Assembly (NCBI GenBank): GCA_964543905.1
Contig: CAZIZO010000002.1
Span: forward strand, 248,001-312,000
Direction of reading: 5' to 3'
DNA: 64,000 bases
Origin: GCA-016699835 sp964543905
GTDB lineage: Bacteria > Planctomycetota > Phycisphaerae > Phycisphaerales > UBA1924
Part shown: positions 50,673 through 58,683 of the stretch, one piece after another
How positions within the stretch are numbered: position 1 is the stretch's first letter
Layout: each line of letters starts with the position of its first letter
Position numbers and translations under genes: made by a program
The notes under the pieces: generated by a model
What the model was told of the DNA's origin: nothing
What the model saw: only the letters and a program-made list of their open reading frames with translations
The model's database searches: none

Positions 50673-52028
50673 ATGACCCTCCCCGCGCTCGCGATCACCG
50701 CCGTCGCTCTCGCCGCCCCACTCGTACGCCCGGACGAGGCGGCCTCGCCCGTGCCCACACCCGCCCTCGCTCCGCCCTTGACCGTGGATGGGCGTTCCCT
50801 CGCCATCCCCACCCCCGAACAGGCCGCGTGGCACGACCTCGAAGTCGGCATGTTCATCCACATCGCCCCACAAACGTGGCAAGACACGGAGGTGGACACC
50901 ATGCAAACGCCGCTCTCGACGATCAACCCAGACCAACTCGACACCGATCAGTGGGTGCGCGTCGCCGAGTCCATGCGGGCGAAGTACATCATCTTCGTCG
51001 CCAAGCACGAGGGGGGCTTCTGCTGGTGGCCGACCGAGACGACCGACTTCAACGTCCACAATACTCCCTGGCGCGCCGGCAAGGGCGACGTGCTGGCCGA
51101 CCTTTCCAAATCCTGCGCGGCCCGCGGCATGAAACTGGGCGTCTACCTTTCGCCCCAGGACAAGAAGCACGGGGTCACCGTCGGCGGCCGCGCCAAGGTA
51201 CCCGCCCAGCAAGGCGAGTACGAACGCCTCTTCCGCCAACAACTCACCGAAGTCCTCACGCGCTACGGCGAGATGATCGAAGTCTGGTTCGATGGCAGCC
51301 TTGTCTTCGACGTGGGCGACATCTTGAAGCAGCACGCGCCCAGGGCCGTCGTGTTCCAAGGGCCGCAGGCCACGATCCGCTGGGTGGGGAACGAGGATGG
51401 CGTCGCGCCATACCCCGCATGGAACAGCGTGCCGGAGATGGTCGAGGGCAAGAAGTGGGGTGAGTACACCGCCGCCGACGGCAAGCCCGACGGTACCCGC
51501 TGGCTCCCCAATGAATGCGACGCCCGCATCCGAAGCACGTGGTTCTGGAAGACCGACAACGAGCACACGCTCAAATCCGTGTCTCAACTCATGGACATGT
51601 ACGAACGCAGCGTCGGGCATGGCGGCGTGCTGCTGCTGAACAACACGCCGGATCGCACGGGGCTCATCCCTGAGCCCGACGCCAAACGCTCCGCCGAGTT
51701 CGGAGCCGCGATCGAGAAGCGTTACGGCCTCGCGGTCGCCGACACCAGCGGCACGGGCCACGAGTTTGTGGTGCAGCCCTCGGCCCCGACCAAGATCGAT
51801 CGCGTCGTGATCATGGAAGACATTACGAAGGGCGAGCGTGTCCGCACGTACACGCTCGAAGCACAGATCGACGGCGTGTGGAAGCCACTGGCCGAAGGGA
51901 CGGCGATCGGGCACAAGAAGATTGACCGCGTGCCGGCGACGGTGGCGCGGGCGGTGCGATTGAAGGTCCTCGAATCCGTCGGAACTCCCAGCATTCGTCG
52001 GTTCGCGGTGTTCGCCTCGACGCCTTGA
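50673..52028 (+). CDS. GH29-type alpha-L-fucosidase, secreted
   Basis: A 451-residue exported glycoside hydrolase. A signal peptide (1-22) precedes a GH29 barrel: WFDG with the likely nucleophile Asp207, plus VAKHEGGFCWWPTETTDF, GVYLSPQD and WLPNECDARI. The last 130 residues form a beta-sandwich like an F5/8 type C domain. Its expected role is removal of L-fucose from an algal or host glycan outside the cytoplasm. The gene follows the two Gfo/Idh oxidoreductases and precedes the isomerase, so sugar release and oxidation may be linked. ATG 50673 has GGAGG upstream. Confidence 0.88.
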   Translation: MTLPALAITAVALAAPLVRPDEAASPVPTPALAPPLTVDGRSLAIPTPEQAAWHDLEVGMFIHIAPQTWQDTEVDTMQTPLSTINPDQLDTDQWVRVAESMRAKYIIFVAKHEGGFCWWPTETTDFNVHNTPWRAGKGDVLADLSKSCAARGMKLGVYLSPQDKKHGVTVGGRAKVPAQQGEYERLFRQQLTEVLTRYGEMIEVWFDGSLVFDVGDILKQHAPRAVVFQGPQATIRWVGNEDGVAPYPAWNSVPEMVEGKKWGEYTAADGKPDGTRWLPNECDARIRSTWFWKTDNEHTLKSVSQLMDMYERSVGHGGVLLLNNTPDRTGLIPEPDAKRSAEFGAAIEKRYGLAVADTSGTGHEFVVQPSAPTKIDRVVIMEDITKGERVRTYTLEAQIDGVWKPLAEGTAIGHKKIDRVPATVARAVRLKVLESVGTPSIRRFAVFASTP

Positions 52029-52147
52029 TGCCGCGTGCCTTGGCCCCTCCTTCTCGCGATCATCGTCCATCGCACCCCACCGGCATGCATGACGAACTCG
52101 GCTCGACACATCTCCTCGAGCGTCTACCGTACCCGCAAGGAGCCTCC

Positions 52148-53017
52148 ATGAACCGCCGCGACTTTCTTGCCACCTCGACTGCCGCTCTCGCCACCCCGGC
52201 CCTTGCCATGCCCACGCTCGCCCAACAACCCGCCGGCGAAACCGCCTCCTGGAAACCCTCCGGCAAACTCAAGCACTCCGCCTGCCGGTGGTGTTATTCC
52301 AACATACCGCTCGATGAACTTGGCGCCTATGCCGCGTCGATCGGCATGCACTCGATCGAACTTCTCAATCCCGACGAGTTCGCCACCGTGAAGAAGCACG
52401 GCCTCACGTGCGCCGTCGCGAGTTTCGTCAAGGCCAACCCGATCCCACGCGGGCTCAATCGTCTGGAACACCACGACTCGATCGTGAAGGAACTCGAGGA
52501 GCGCTTGCCGATCGTGAAGGAGGCGGGCATTCCCTGCCAGATCGTCTTCTCGGGCAATCGCGCGGGGCAGGACGACAAGGAAGGCATCCGGAACTGCATC
52601 ACGGGCCTGAAGCGCATCACGCCGCTCGCCGAGAAGCTCGGCATCACGCTCGTCATGGAACTGCTCAACAGCAAGGACCACAAGGACTACCAGTGCGACC
52701 ACACGGCGTATGGCGTCGCGATCTGCGAGGGGCTGGGGAGCGAGCGATTCAAACTGCTCTACGACATCTACCACATGCAACGCATGGAGGGCGACGTCAT
52801 CGACACGATCCAGAAGAACATCACGCACATCGCCCACTTCCACACGGGCGGCGTGCCGGGGCGGGCGGAGATCGACGACTCGCAGGAACTCAACTATCGC
52901 CGCATCATGCAGGCGATCGCCGACGCGGGGTACCGCGGCTTCATCGGGCAGGAGTTCATGCCGCGCAAGGACCCCAAGGCTTCGCTGCGGGCCGCGGTGC
53001 AACTCTGCGACGTCTAA
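52148..53017 (+). CDS. Tat-exported xylose isomerase-like (hydroxypyruvate isomerase-type) TIM barrel
   Basis: A 289-residue protein of the AP_endonuclease_2/sugar isomerase fold. A Tat signal MNRRDFLATSTAALA is followed by a barrel with IELLNPDEF, LVMELLNSKDHKDYQCDHT (metal ligands), LYDIYHMQRMEGDVI and the ending HTGGVPGRAEIDDSQELNYRRIM, which resembles hydroxypyruvate isomerase (Hyi) proteins. Export suggests action on a periplasmic sugar or keto-sugar. ATG 52148 has AAGGAG upstream. It closes the sugar catabolic run. Confidence 0.85.
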   Translation: MNRRDFLATSTAALATPALAMPTLAQQPAGETASWKPSGKLKHSACRWCYSNIPLDELGAYAASIGMHSIELLNPDEFATVKKHGLTCAVASFVKANPIPRGLNRLEHHDSIVKELEERLPIVKEAGIPCQIVFSGNRAGQDDKEGIRNCITGLKRITPLAEKLGITLVMELLNSKDHKDYQCDHTAYGVAICEGLGSERFKLLYDIYHMQRMEGDVIDTIQKNITHIAHFHTGGVPGRAEIDDSQELNYRRIMQAIADAGYRGFIGQEFMPRKDPKASLRAAVQLCDV

Positions 53018-53090
53018 CCCCGACGGAAGACCCTTCCATCTCCGGGGGGTCGTGGGAGTCACACGTGGCCCCGGGCCGGCGAAGGCACGA

Positions 53091-54110
53091 TCATGGCCCC
53101 ATGTTCTGCCCGGTCGAGATTTCGCGTCCGCCGAAGTCGACGCCCTTGAGCCCGCCGCGCGTCCAGCGGTAATAGCCCTTGACGATGTCGAAGGGCTGCC
53201 CACTCCGCGTCGGAGGCTCGACGCCCAAGATCGTCGGGTCATAGCGGAACTGGGTTGGGAAGACGTTCGCCGGCGAGTTGGGCTGGAAGCCCTGGTTCGC
53301 GTCGCCCGTCTTCTTGGTCCGCACCGAGCCGTCCCAGAAGAGCAGGGGCACCACCGCGTCCGGATACGCGTAGAACAGCGCCCGTTTACCGCTGTGACGC
53401 GAGATGAACTCGAACTGCAGCACTTTTTGCGAGGGGAACGCCACCTCGTTCAACTTGCGACGCCCGAGGGGCGAGTTGTAGTAATAGAACAGGTTGTGAT
53501 CGTTCCCATACTGCTCCACCGTGTTCTGCGTGCCTTCGCGCTTGTCGCTCGTCCACGCCGCGGGGACCACTTGGTACGTCGAGGCGAACGCCCAGAAGCG
53601 GCCGTAGTACGAGTCGTTGGGCATCGGGTCCAGATTCGCCGGGTTCTTCTGCCAGTTCAGCAGCACCCGATCCTCCGGGCACGCCATGGAACGCTCGGGC
53701 AGGCGGCTGGAGAGGTAGTCGTTCAGAACGAGATGGTTGTAGTGACGATGAACGAGCCGTCCCTCGATCGGGGGCAACTCGGCCGGGCCCCAGCCCGTGC
53801 GACGACGCGCGATATCCACCGCCTGGTTCGCCGCGGCCTCGACCCACCCCAGGGCGCCGTTCAGATCGGGGTATTGGCTGTTGCCCTGCCCTGGCCCCCA
53901 CGTGTAGGACGCGATGCGATCTTGAAAATCCGACGCGTACCCCGTGTACGCCACGCCCAACTGCTGCAGATGCGAATCACACACCGCCTTGCGCCCCGCC
54001 GCCCGCGCCTGTCCCAGTGCCGGCAACAGGATGCTGATGAGCAACGCGATCAACGCGATGACGACAAGAACCTCGATGAGCGTGAACGCGCTCCGGCGAA
54101 TCCTCGGCAT
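53091..54110 (-). CDS. Prepilin-type N-terminal cleavage/methylation domain protein
   Basis: A 339-residue pseudopilin-like protein. The N-terminus RRSAFTLIEVLVVIALIALLISI is a type IV prepilin signal, with Ala instead of the usual Gly before FTLIE. The C-terminal part is long for a pilin and contains DSHLQQLGVAYTGYASDFQDRIASY and a late FWDGSVRTKKTG segment, as in the planctomycete DUF1559 (H-X9-DG) group. Its location would be the periplasm or the pilus-like system. ATG 54110; the frame reaches back to 54206. Confidence 0.8.
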   Translation of the reverse strand: MPRIRRSAFTLIEVLVVIALIALLISILLPALGQARAAGRKAVCDSHLQQLGVAYTGYASDFQDRIASYTWGPGQGNSQYPDLNGALGWVEAAANQAVDIARRRTGWGPAELPPIEGRLVHRHYNHLVLNDYLSSRLPERSMACPEDRVLLNWQKNPANLDPMPNDSYYGRFWAFASTYQVVPAAWTSDKREGTQNTVEQYGNDHNLFYYYNSPLGRRKLNEVAFPSQKVLQFEFISRHSGKRALFYAYPDAVVPLLFWDGSVRTKKTGDANQGFQPNSPANVFPTQFRYDPTILGVEPPTRSGQPFDIVKGYYRWTRGGLKGVDFGGREISTGQNMGP

Positions 54111-54705
54111 ACTGCCTCCATCGACCCCAGGCGGCCAAACCACGCGCCAGCACCCAAACCCAGAACGGGCAACCAGGCTCGCGCTCTCCCATCCACCATA
54201 CCACAACGCTCGCCGTTTGCAACTCCATCCTCACCCCAAGAGTCCAGCCTAAATGCGAACACAACGTCTCGACCTCTATGCGCGTACCGATTCAAATGGA
54301 ACACCTGATCATCGAACTTCACCCTTCCGACGGGCGTGCCCGTTCCCATCCTGTCGTCATGCCCGCCACGCAGGCGCTCGCGTCGATATTCAGGAAGTAC
54401 TGCCTGCAACCAACCTGCTCGCTGCCGAGCGACAGACGCCGCCGCAGCAATACCAATGCCGGGGCGACGATCCCTCGCGACCCGAAAGTGCCGTTCTTCG
54501 GGCTTGATCAGCAACACCAGTTTCATCTGTGCCGGGGAATCGCCTACCCATGCCGCTACGTCCCGGGATCTCCCGACGGCGTCAAGTGTTATAGGACATT
54601 GGCTTCCAACCGATCCCGCTCCCCCCCATCCCCTTAGGCCGTAACCTGACTCTCAAATCCGCGTCCAACCTTTCGGCGAATGATGCGTCGACTGGAGCCC
54701 AAACC
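54111..54705. other. Unassigned 595-base intergenic region
   Basis: Open frames of 80-150 codons exist on both strands here (for example plus 54278-54637 and minus 54050-54526), but none has a good ribosome binding site or a product I recognise, and they overlap each other. The region separates two divergent genes, the prepilin and MsrB, so it should contain both promoters. The composition is lower in GC than the flanks. I leave it unassigned. Confidence 0.35.
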
Positions 54706-55338
54706 ATGAACCGATTCTGGCTTGCCGCCGCTCTCGTGACTCCCGCCCTCCTCTTGGCCGCGTGCTCCGGGTGCGGCAAGGACTGTTCGTCGTGTTCCAC
54801 GAGCGGCTCGTCCGACTCCATGATCGCGTCGGAGGCCACGCCTCGAGTGTCCAACCAGGAATCCGCCGCCATGCCCGACCCCGGCCTGAAGCCCTTGCCC
54901 ACGAGCGAAGACGAATGGAAGCAGCGCCTCTCCCCCCAGCAGTACGCCATTCTCCGTGAAAAGGGGACCGAACGAGCCTTCACCGGGAAGTACTGGAACA
55001 CCAAGGACGATGGCACCTATCGCTGCGCCGGGTGTGGTGCCGTGCTCTTTACGTCCGAAACCAAGTTCGACTCGGGGTGCGGCTGGCCCAGTTTCTACAA
55101 GGGCGTGTCCGAGGATGCCATCGAAGAGCACGTCGATAGGTCCCACGGCATGGTTCGCATCGAAGTGACGTGCAAGCGCTGCGGCGGGCACCTTGGGCAC
55201 GTCTTCGACGATGCCCCCGACCAGCCCACCGGCCTCCGGTATTGCATCAACTCGGCGTCGATCGAACTGGAGAGGTCGGCTGAACGGCAGAAAAGTGCTC
55301 GTGGCAACGCGGAAGCGCCGGTGGATGGGCACAAATAG
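54706..55338 (+). CDS. msrB: Peptide-methionine (R)-S-oxide reductase, lipoprotein form
   Basis: A 210-residue MsrB. The N-terminus is a lipoprotein signal (lipid Cys20, LLLAAC) followed by a Cys-rich strip (CSGCGKDCSSC). The MsrB domain has the zinc cysteines Cys107, Cys110, Cys156 and Cys159 (CAGC, CKRC), the DSGCGWPSF block and the catalytic Cys180 in GLRYCINSASIEL. It repairs methionine-R-sulfoxide in envelope proteins. The Cys-rich strip might act as an extra redox relay. ATG 54706. Confidence 0.93.
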   Translation: MNRFWLAAALVTPALLLAACSGCGKDCSSCSTSGSSDSMIASEATPRVSNQESAAMPDPGLKPLPTSEDEWKQRLSPQQYAILREKGTERAFTGKYWNTKDDGTYRCAGCGAVLFTSETKFDSGCGWPSFYKGVSEDAIEEHVDRSHGMVRIEVTCKRCGGHLGHVFDDAPDQPTGLRYCINSASIELERSAERQKSARGNAEAPVDGHK

Positions 55339-55346
55339 GGAGGGGT

Positions 55347-56942
55347 GTGTTCCGGCCTCCGACGCGCCTCGCGGCCTCCCTATCGTCAACGGCGCGAGAA
55401 CGCGGCGAACGGAGGTGTGCTTTTCCAGACTTGACCCGCACGGACAGGGACGTCTTTGACAAGCGCCGCTTGCCGCCGGCGCTGGATGAACTCGTGCGCC
55501 GAATGAACCCCTGGTGGGAGGGGAAACCGGGAAAGACTCTGCCCAAGTTCAGGCGATGGGCTTTCGCGAAGTTGCTGAGAAGCCTGCGAAACGGACTGGC
55601 GCCCATCACGGTCTTGCGAGGGCCCCGCCAAGTCGGCAAGTCAACGCTGCAAGACCAGATCATCGAGCATTTGGTCCATGATGAGAAGGTGGCGCCACGC
55701 AGGATCCTCAAGGTCCAGTTCGATGAGATCAAAGAACTCGGCAGGCTCGAGATGCCCGTCCAATCCTTGGCGTGGTGGTTTGAAGATCGGATTTTGGGTC
55801 GGACATTCAACGAGGCCGCCCGACTGGACGAACCCGCCTTTCTGCTTCTGGACGAGGTCCAGAACTTGGATTCTTGGGCCCCAGAACTGAAGAATCTTGT
55901 TGATACGAACACGGTGCGGGTTCTTGTCACGGGCTCATCGGCCCTTCGGATCGAGGCGGGACGCGACAGTCTGGCGGGAAGACTCAGCACCATCGAACTC
56001 GGCCCGCTCCTTCTTCGTGAAATTGCCGCGATGACGAGCCAGCATGACCTTCCGTCGCTGCTGCCCGACAACGGAATCGAAGCATTGTCTCGCAAAGAAA
56101 CCTGGCTTGCTCTCGTCCAGCACGGCCAGACTCACCGCGTCGCTCGCAACCATGCCTTTGAGCGATGGTCATCGAGAGGGGGATATCCGCGGGCGCAAGA
56201 GCGCGCGGACGTGGCGTGGCCCGAGGTAGCCGACGACCTTGTGGAAACGGTCGTCAACCGCGCGATTCAGCACGATCTTCGGCAAGGCGAGCGGGGGCGT
56301 AAGCGTGATGAAGCCTTGTTGAAAGAAGTGTTCCGACTCGCCTGTCGATACACGGGACAAACACCGAAGCAATCCGTCTTCGTGGACGACATCAAGTCGG
56401 CGCTCGCCGCGAACATCGGATGGCAGCGTGTCGAAGCCTACCTGCGGTTCCTCGAAGGCGCGATGCTCGTGCGCCTTGTTCCGCCGCTGGAGTTACGCCT
56501 CAAGCGAAAGCGAGGCGGTTCGAAGCTCTGCCTTTGCGATCATGGGTTGCGCGCCGCCTGGCTGCAGGAAATCGTCCCGCTGGATAGTTCTGGGCTCGAC
56601 ACGTCTCCCCACCTCACGGACCTCGCGGGCCGAATCGCCGAAGGAGCGGTGGGATACTTCCTCTCTGGCATTCCCCACTTGGACGTCGCGCACTTTCCTG
56701 AACGGGGTCCCGAACCGGAAGTGGACTTCGTTCTCACGGTCGGCGACCGTCGTATTCCTGTGGAAATCAAGTACCGCCGGCGCATCGACCCCCACGCGGA
56801 CACTCGCGGACTTCGGGCCTTTGTCGAGAAGACCGCTTACAACGCGCCCTTTGGGGTGCTTGTGACCCTCGCCGACGGCGTGCCGCTCGATGATCCAAGG
56901 CTCGTGTCCGTTTCGCTCCCGTCCCTGTTGCTGCTTCGGTAA
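55347..56942 (+). CDS. AAA-type ATPase with DUF4143-like C-terminus
   Basis: A 531-residue protein. An AAA domain holds Walker A GPRQVGKST (92-100) and Walker B FLLLDEVQ (165-172), with VLVTGSSALRI as sensor. The C-terminal part (about 380-510) has the DUF4143/PD-(D/E)XK-like signature EPEVDFV then IPVEIKYR. Genes of this group are common, often strain-variable and of unknown role. GTG 55347 lies eight bases after the MsrB stop, with GGGAGGGG between, so the two may be co-transcribed. GC content looks lower than in the neighbours. Confidence 0.82.
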   Translation: MFRPPTRLAASLSSTARERGERRCAFPDLTRTDRDVFDKRRLPPALDELVRRMNPWWEGKPGKTLPKFRRWAFAKLLRSLRNGLAPITVLRGPRQVGKSTLQDQIIEHLVHDEKVAPRRILKVQFDEIKELGRLEMPVQSLAWWFEDRILGRTFNEAARLDEPAFLLLDEVQNLDSWAPELKNLVDTNTVRVLVTGSSALRIEAGRDSLAGRLSTIELGPLLLREIAAMTSQHDLPSLLPDNGIEALSRKETWLALVQHGQTHRVARNHAFERWSSRGGYPRAQERADVAWPEVADDLVETVVNRAIQHDLRQGERGRKRDEALLKEVFRLACRYTGQTPKQSVFVDDIKSALAANIGWQRVEAYLRFLEGAMLVRLVPPLELRLKRKRGGSKLCLCDHGLRAAWLQEIVPLDSSGLDTSPHLTDLAGRIAEGAVGYFLSGIPHLDVAHFPERGPEPEVDFVLTVGDRRIPVEIKYRRRIDPHADTRGLRAFVEKTAYNAPFGVLVTLADGVPLDDPRLVSVSLPSLLLLR

Positions 56943-56998
56943 CCGGTCGGCACTCTTCACACTGGAATCGCCATCTTCGTTCTACTATCGTCCCCCCC

Positions 56999-57976
56999 AT
57001 GTCCATTCTCGTCGACGCCCATACCCGAGTTCTCTGTCAAGGCATTACCGGCTCCTTTGGTGCCGTCCACACCAAAGGCTGCTTCCTGTACGGCACCAAG
57101 ATGGCCGGGGGGGTCACGCCGGGCAAGGGCGGCACGAAGGACGACAACGGCTTGCCGATCTTCGATACCGTCGCGCAGGCGGTGAAGGCGACGGGGGCCT
57201 CCGCCACGATGATCTTTGTTCCTCCGCCCTACGCGGGCGATGCGATTTTGGAGGCCGCGGCGGCGGGGATCGCGGTGATCTGCGCGATCACCGAGGGCGT
57301 GCCCGTGCAGGACATGATCAAGGTGCGAGCCGAACTCGACCGGATCAATCTCGAACGCAAATCCCGGGGCGAACAGGTCCTCACCCTCATCGGCCCCAAC
57401 TGCCCAGGCATCATCACCCCCGGTCCCAAGACCGGTACCGGCACCTCGGGAACCGATCCGTATACCAATGCCGGGTGCAAGATCGGCATCATGCCCGGCT
57501 ACATCCACACCCACATCTCCCAATCCAAACTGGGCAAAAGCGTCGGCATCGTCAGCCGCTCCGGCACCCTCACCTACGAGGCCGTCTGGCAGACGTCCAA
57601 CCTCGGCCTCGCCCAATCGACCTGCGTCGGGATCGGGGGCGATCCCGTCCGCGGCATGAGCCACATCGACGTCATCGACCTGATGAACAAAGACCCGCAG
57701 ACCGACGGCATCCTCATGATCGGTGAGATCGGGGGCACCGACGAGATCGACGCGGCGAACTTCGTCAAGCAGCACGTCAAGAAGCCCGTCGCCGCCTTCA
57801 TCGCGGGTCGCACCGCCCCCCCGGGCCGGCGTATGGGGCACGCGGGCGCGATCATCGGCGGTGCGGACGACACGGCCGACGCCAAGATCAAGGCCCTTCA
57901 GGCCGCGGGCGTCACCGTCGCGATGAGCCCCGCCGACATGGGCGTGGCGATGGCCAAGGCGATGAAGATCGGGTGA
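56999..57976 (+). CDS. sucD: Succinyl-CoA synthetase (ADP-forming) subunit alpha
   Basis: A 325-residue CoA-binding subunit of the citrate-cycle enzyme. It shows the CoA site QGITGSFGAVHTKG and the phosphorylated His281 in RRMGHAGAI. The VSRSGTLTYEAVWQTSNLGLAQSTCVGIGGDPV run is typical. An insert near 135-165 (LERKSRGEQ and the PKTGTGTSGTDPYTNAG segment) makes it longer than the usual 290 residues. SucC is not beside it. ATG 56999. Confidence 0.94.
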   Translation: MSILVDAHTRVLCQGITGSFGAVHTKGCFLYGTKMAGGVTPGKGGTKDDNGLPIFDTVAQAVKATGASATMIFVPPPYAGDAILEAAAAGIAVICAITEGVPVQDMIKVRAELDRINLERKSRGEQVLTLIGPNCPGIITPGPKTGTGTSGTDPYTNAGCKIGIMPGYIHTHISQSKLGKSVGIVSRSGTLTYEAVWQTSNLGLAQSTCVGIGGDPVRGMSHIDVIDLMNKDPQTDGILMIGEIGGTDEIDAANFVKQHVKKPVAAFIAGRTAPPGRRMGHAGAIIGGADDTADAKIKALQAAGVTVAMSPADMGVAMAKAMKIG

Positions 57977-57985
57977 GGGAGGACC

Positions 57986-58426
57986 GTGGAGATGGGTGCA
58001 GGCCCTGAGAATCCCCGACGTTTCGGCCTCAAGACGATCGCGCTGGTCGCCCTCGCGGGGCTCGCGGGTTGTGCCCAGCGCCACGCCCTGGTCACGTCCG
58101 AGCCCACCGGCGCCACGGTCTTCGTCAACGACGTCGAAGTCGGGCGAACGCCCCTCATGTTCGATTTCACGTATTACGGCGTCTACGACGTTCGGGTTGA
58201 GAAGCAGGGCTTTGAGCCCCTCCGGACCAAGGCCCATGCCAACACACCGATTGACGAGCGGATGCCCTTCGACCTCGCCGCCGCCGCCATTCCCGTCTCC
58301 ATCGACCACCAGGTGAAATGGCACTTCACCCTCGACCCGGCCTTGGAAACTCGAGAATCGCCCGCGGAACTTGAAAGAGGCCTGCTCGAGCGCGCCAAGG
58401 AACTCCAGAACAAGATTGGCGGCTAA
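57986..58426 (+). CDS. PEGA-domain lipoprotein
   Basis: A 146-residue exported lipoprotein: the lipobox is GLAGC (Cys29 region), followed by a PEGA domain with TSEPTGATVFVNDVEVGRTPL and YDVRVEKQGFEPL. PEGA domains are surface beta folds in stress-sensing or attachment proteins. It starts nine bases after sucD with a GTG preceded by GGGAGG, so it is probably on the same transcript. ATG 57992 is an alternative start. Confidence 0.8.
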   Translation: MEMGAGPENPRRFGLKTIALVALAGLAGCAQRHALVTSEPTGATVFVNDVEVGRTPLMFDFTYYGVYDVRVEKQGFEPLRTKAHANTPIDERMPFDLAAAAIPVSIDHQVKWHFTLDPALETRESPAELERGLLERAKELQNKIGG

Positions 58427-58683
58427 GACCCAAACAATCTGCAACCGGGCACTCGGGCCGACTTGATCGGCGGGCCCACACCTTGTACAACATACCGCGA
58501 GGGGAGCCCCACCAGGCTCCCAGCGCGTGCCGGAGAGAGCCCGGTACGCTTACGGGATGTGCGCGCCCGACGGGCGAGCCCCTGCCTCGGTTCCAGTCCG
58601 ATCGAACCGGTCTCGCGGGCGAGACGAAGAGTTTGCGCCCCCCGTTCGCGGCATACGGCCTTCAGTTTCACGGGAGTTTGCGC

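Noticed and set aside
54278..54637. 119-codon plus-strand open frame in the gap before msrB
   Set aside because: No ribosome binding site, no recognisable product, and competing frames of similar length overlap it on the other strand.
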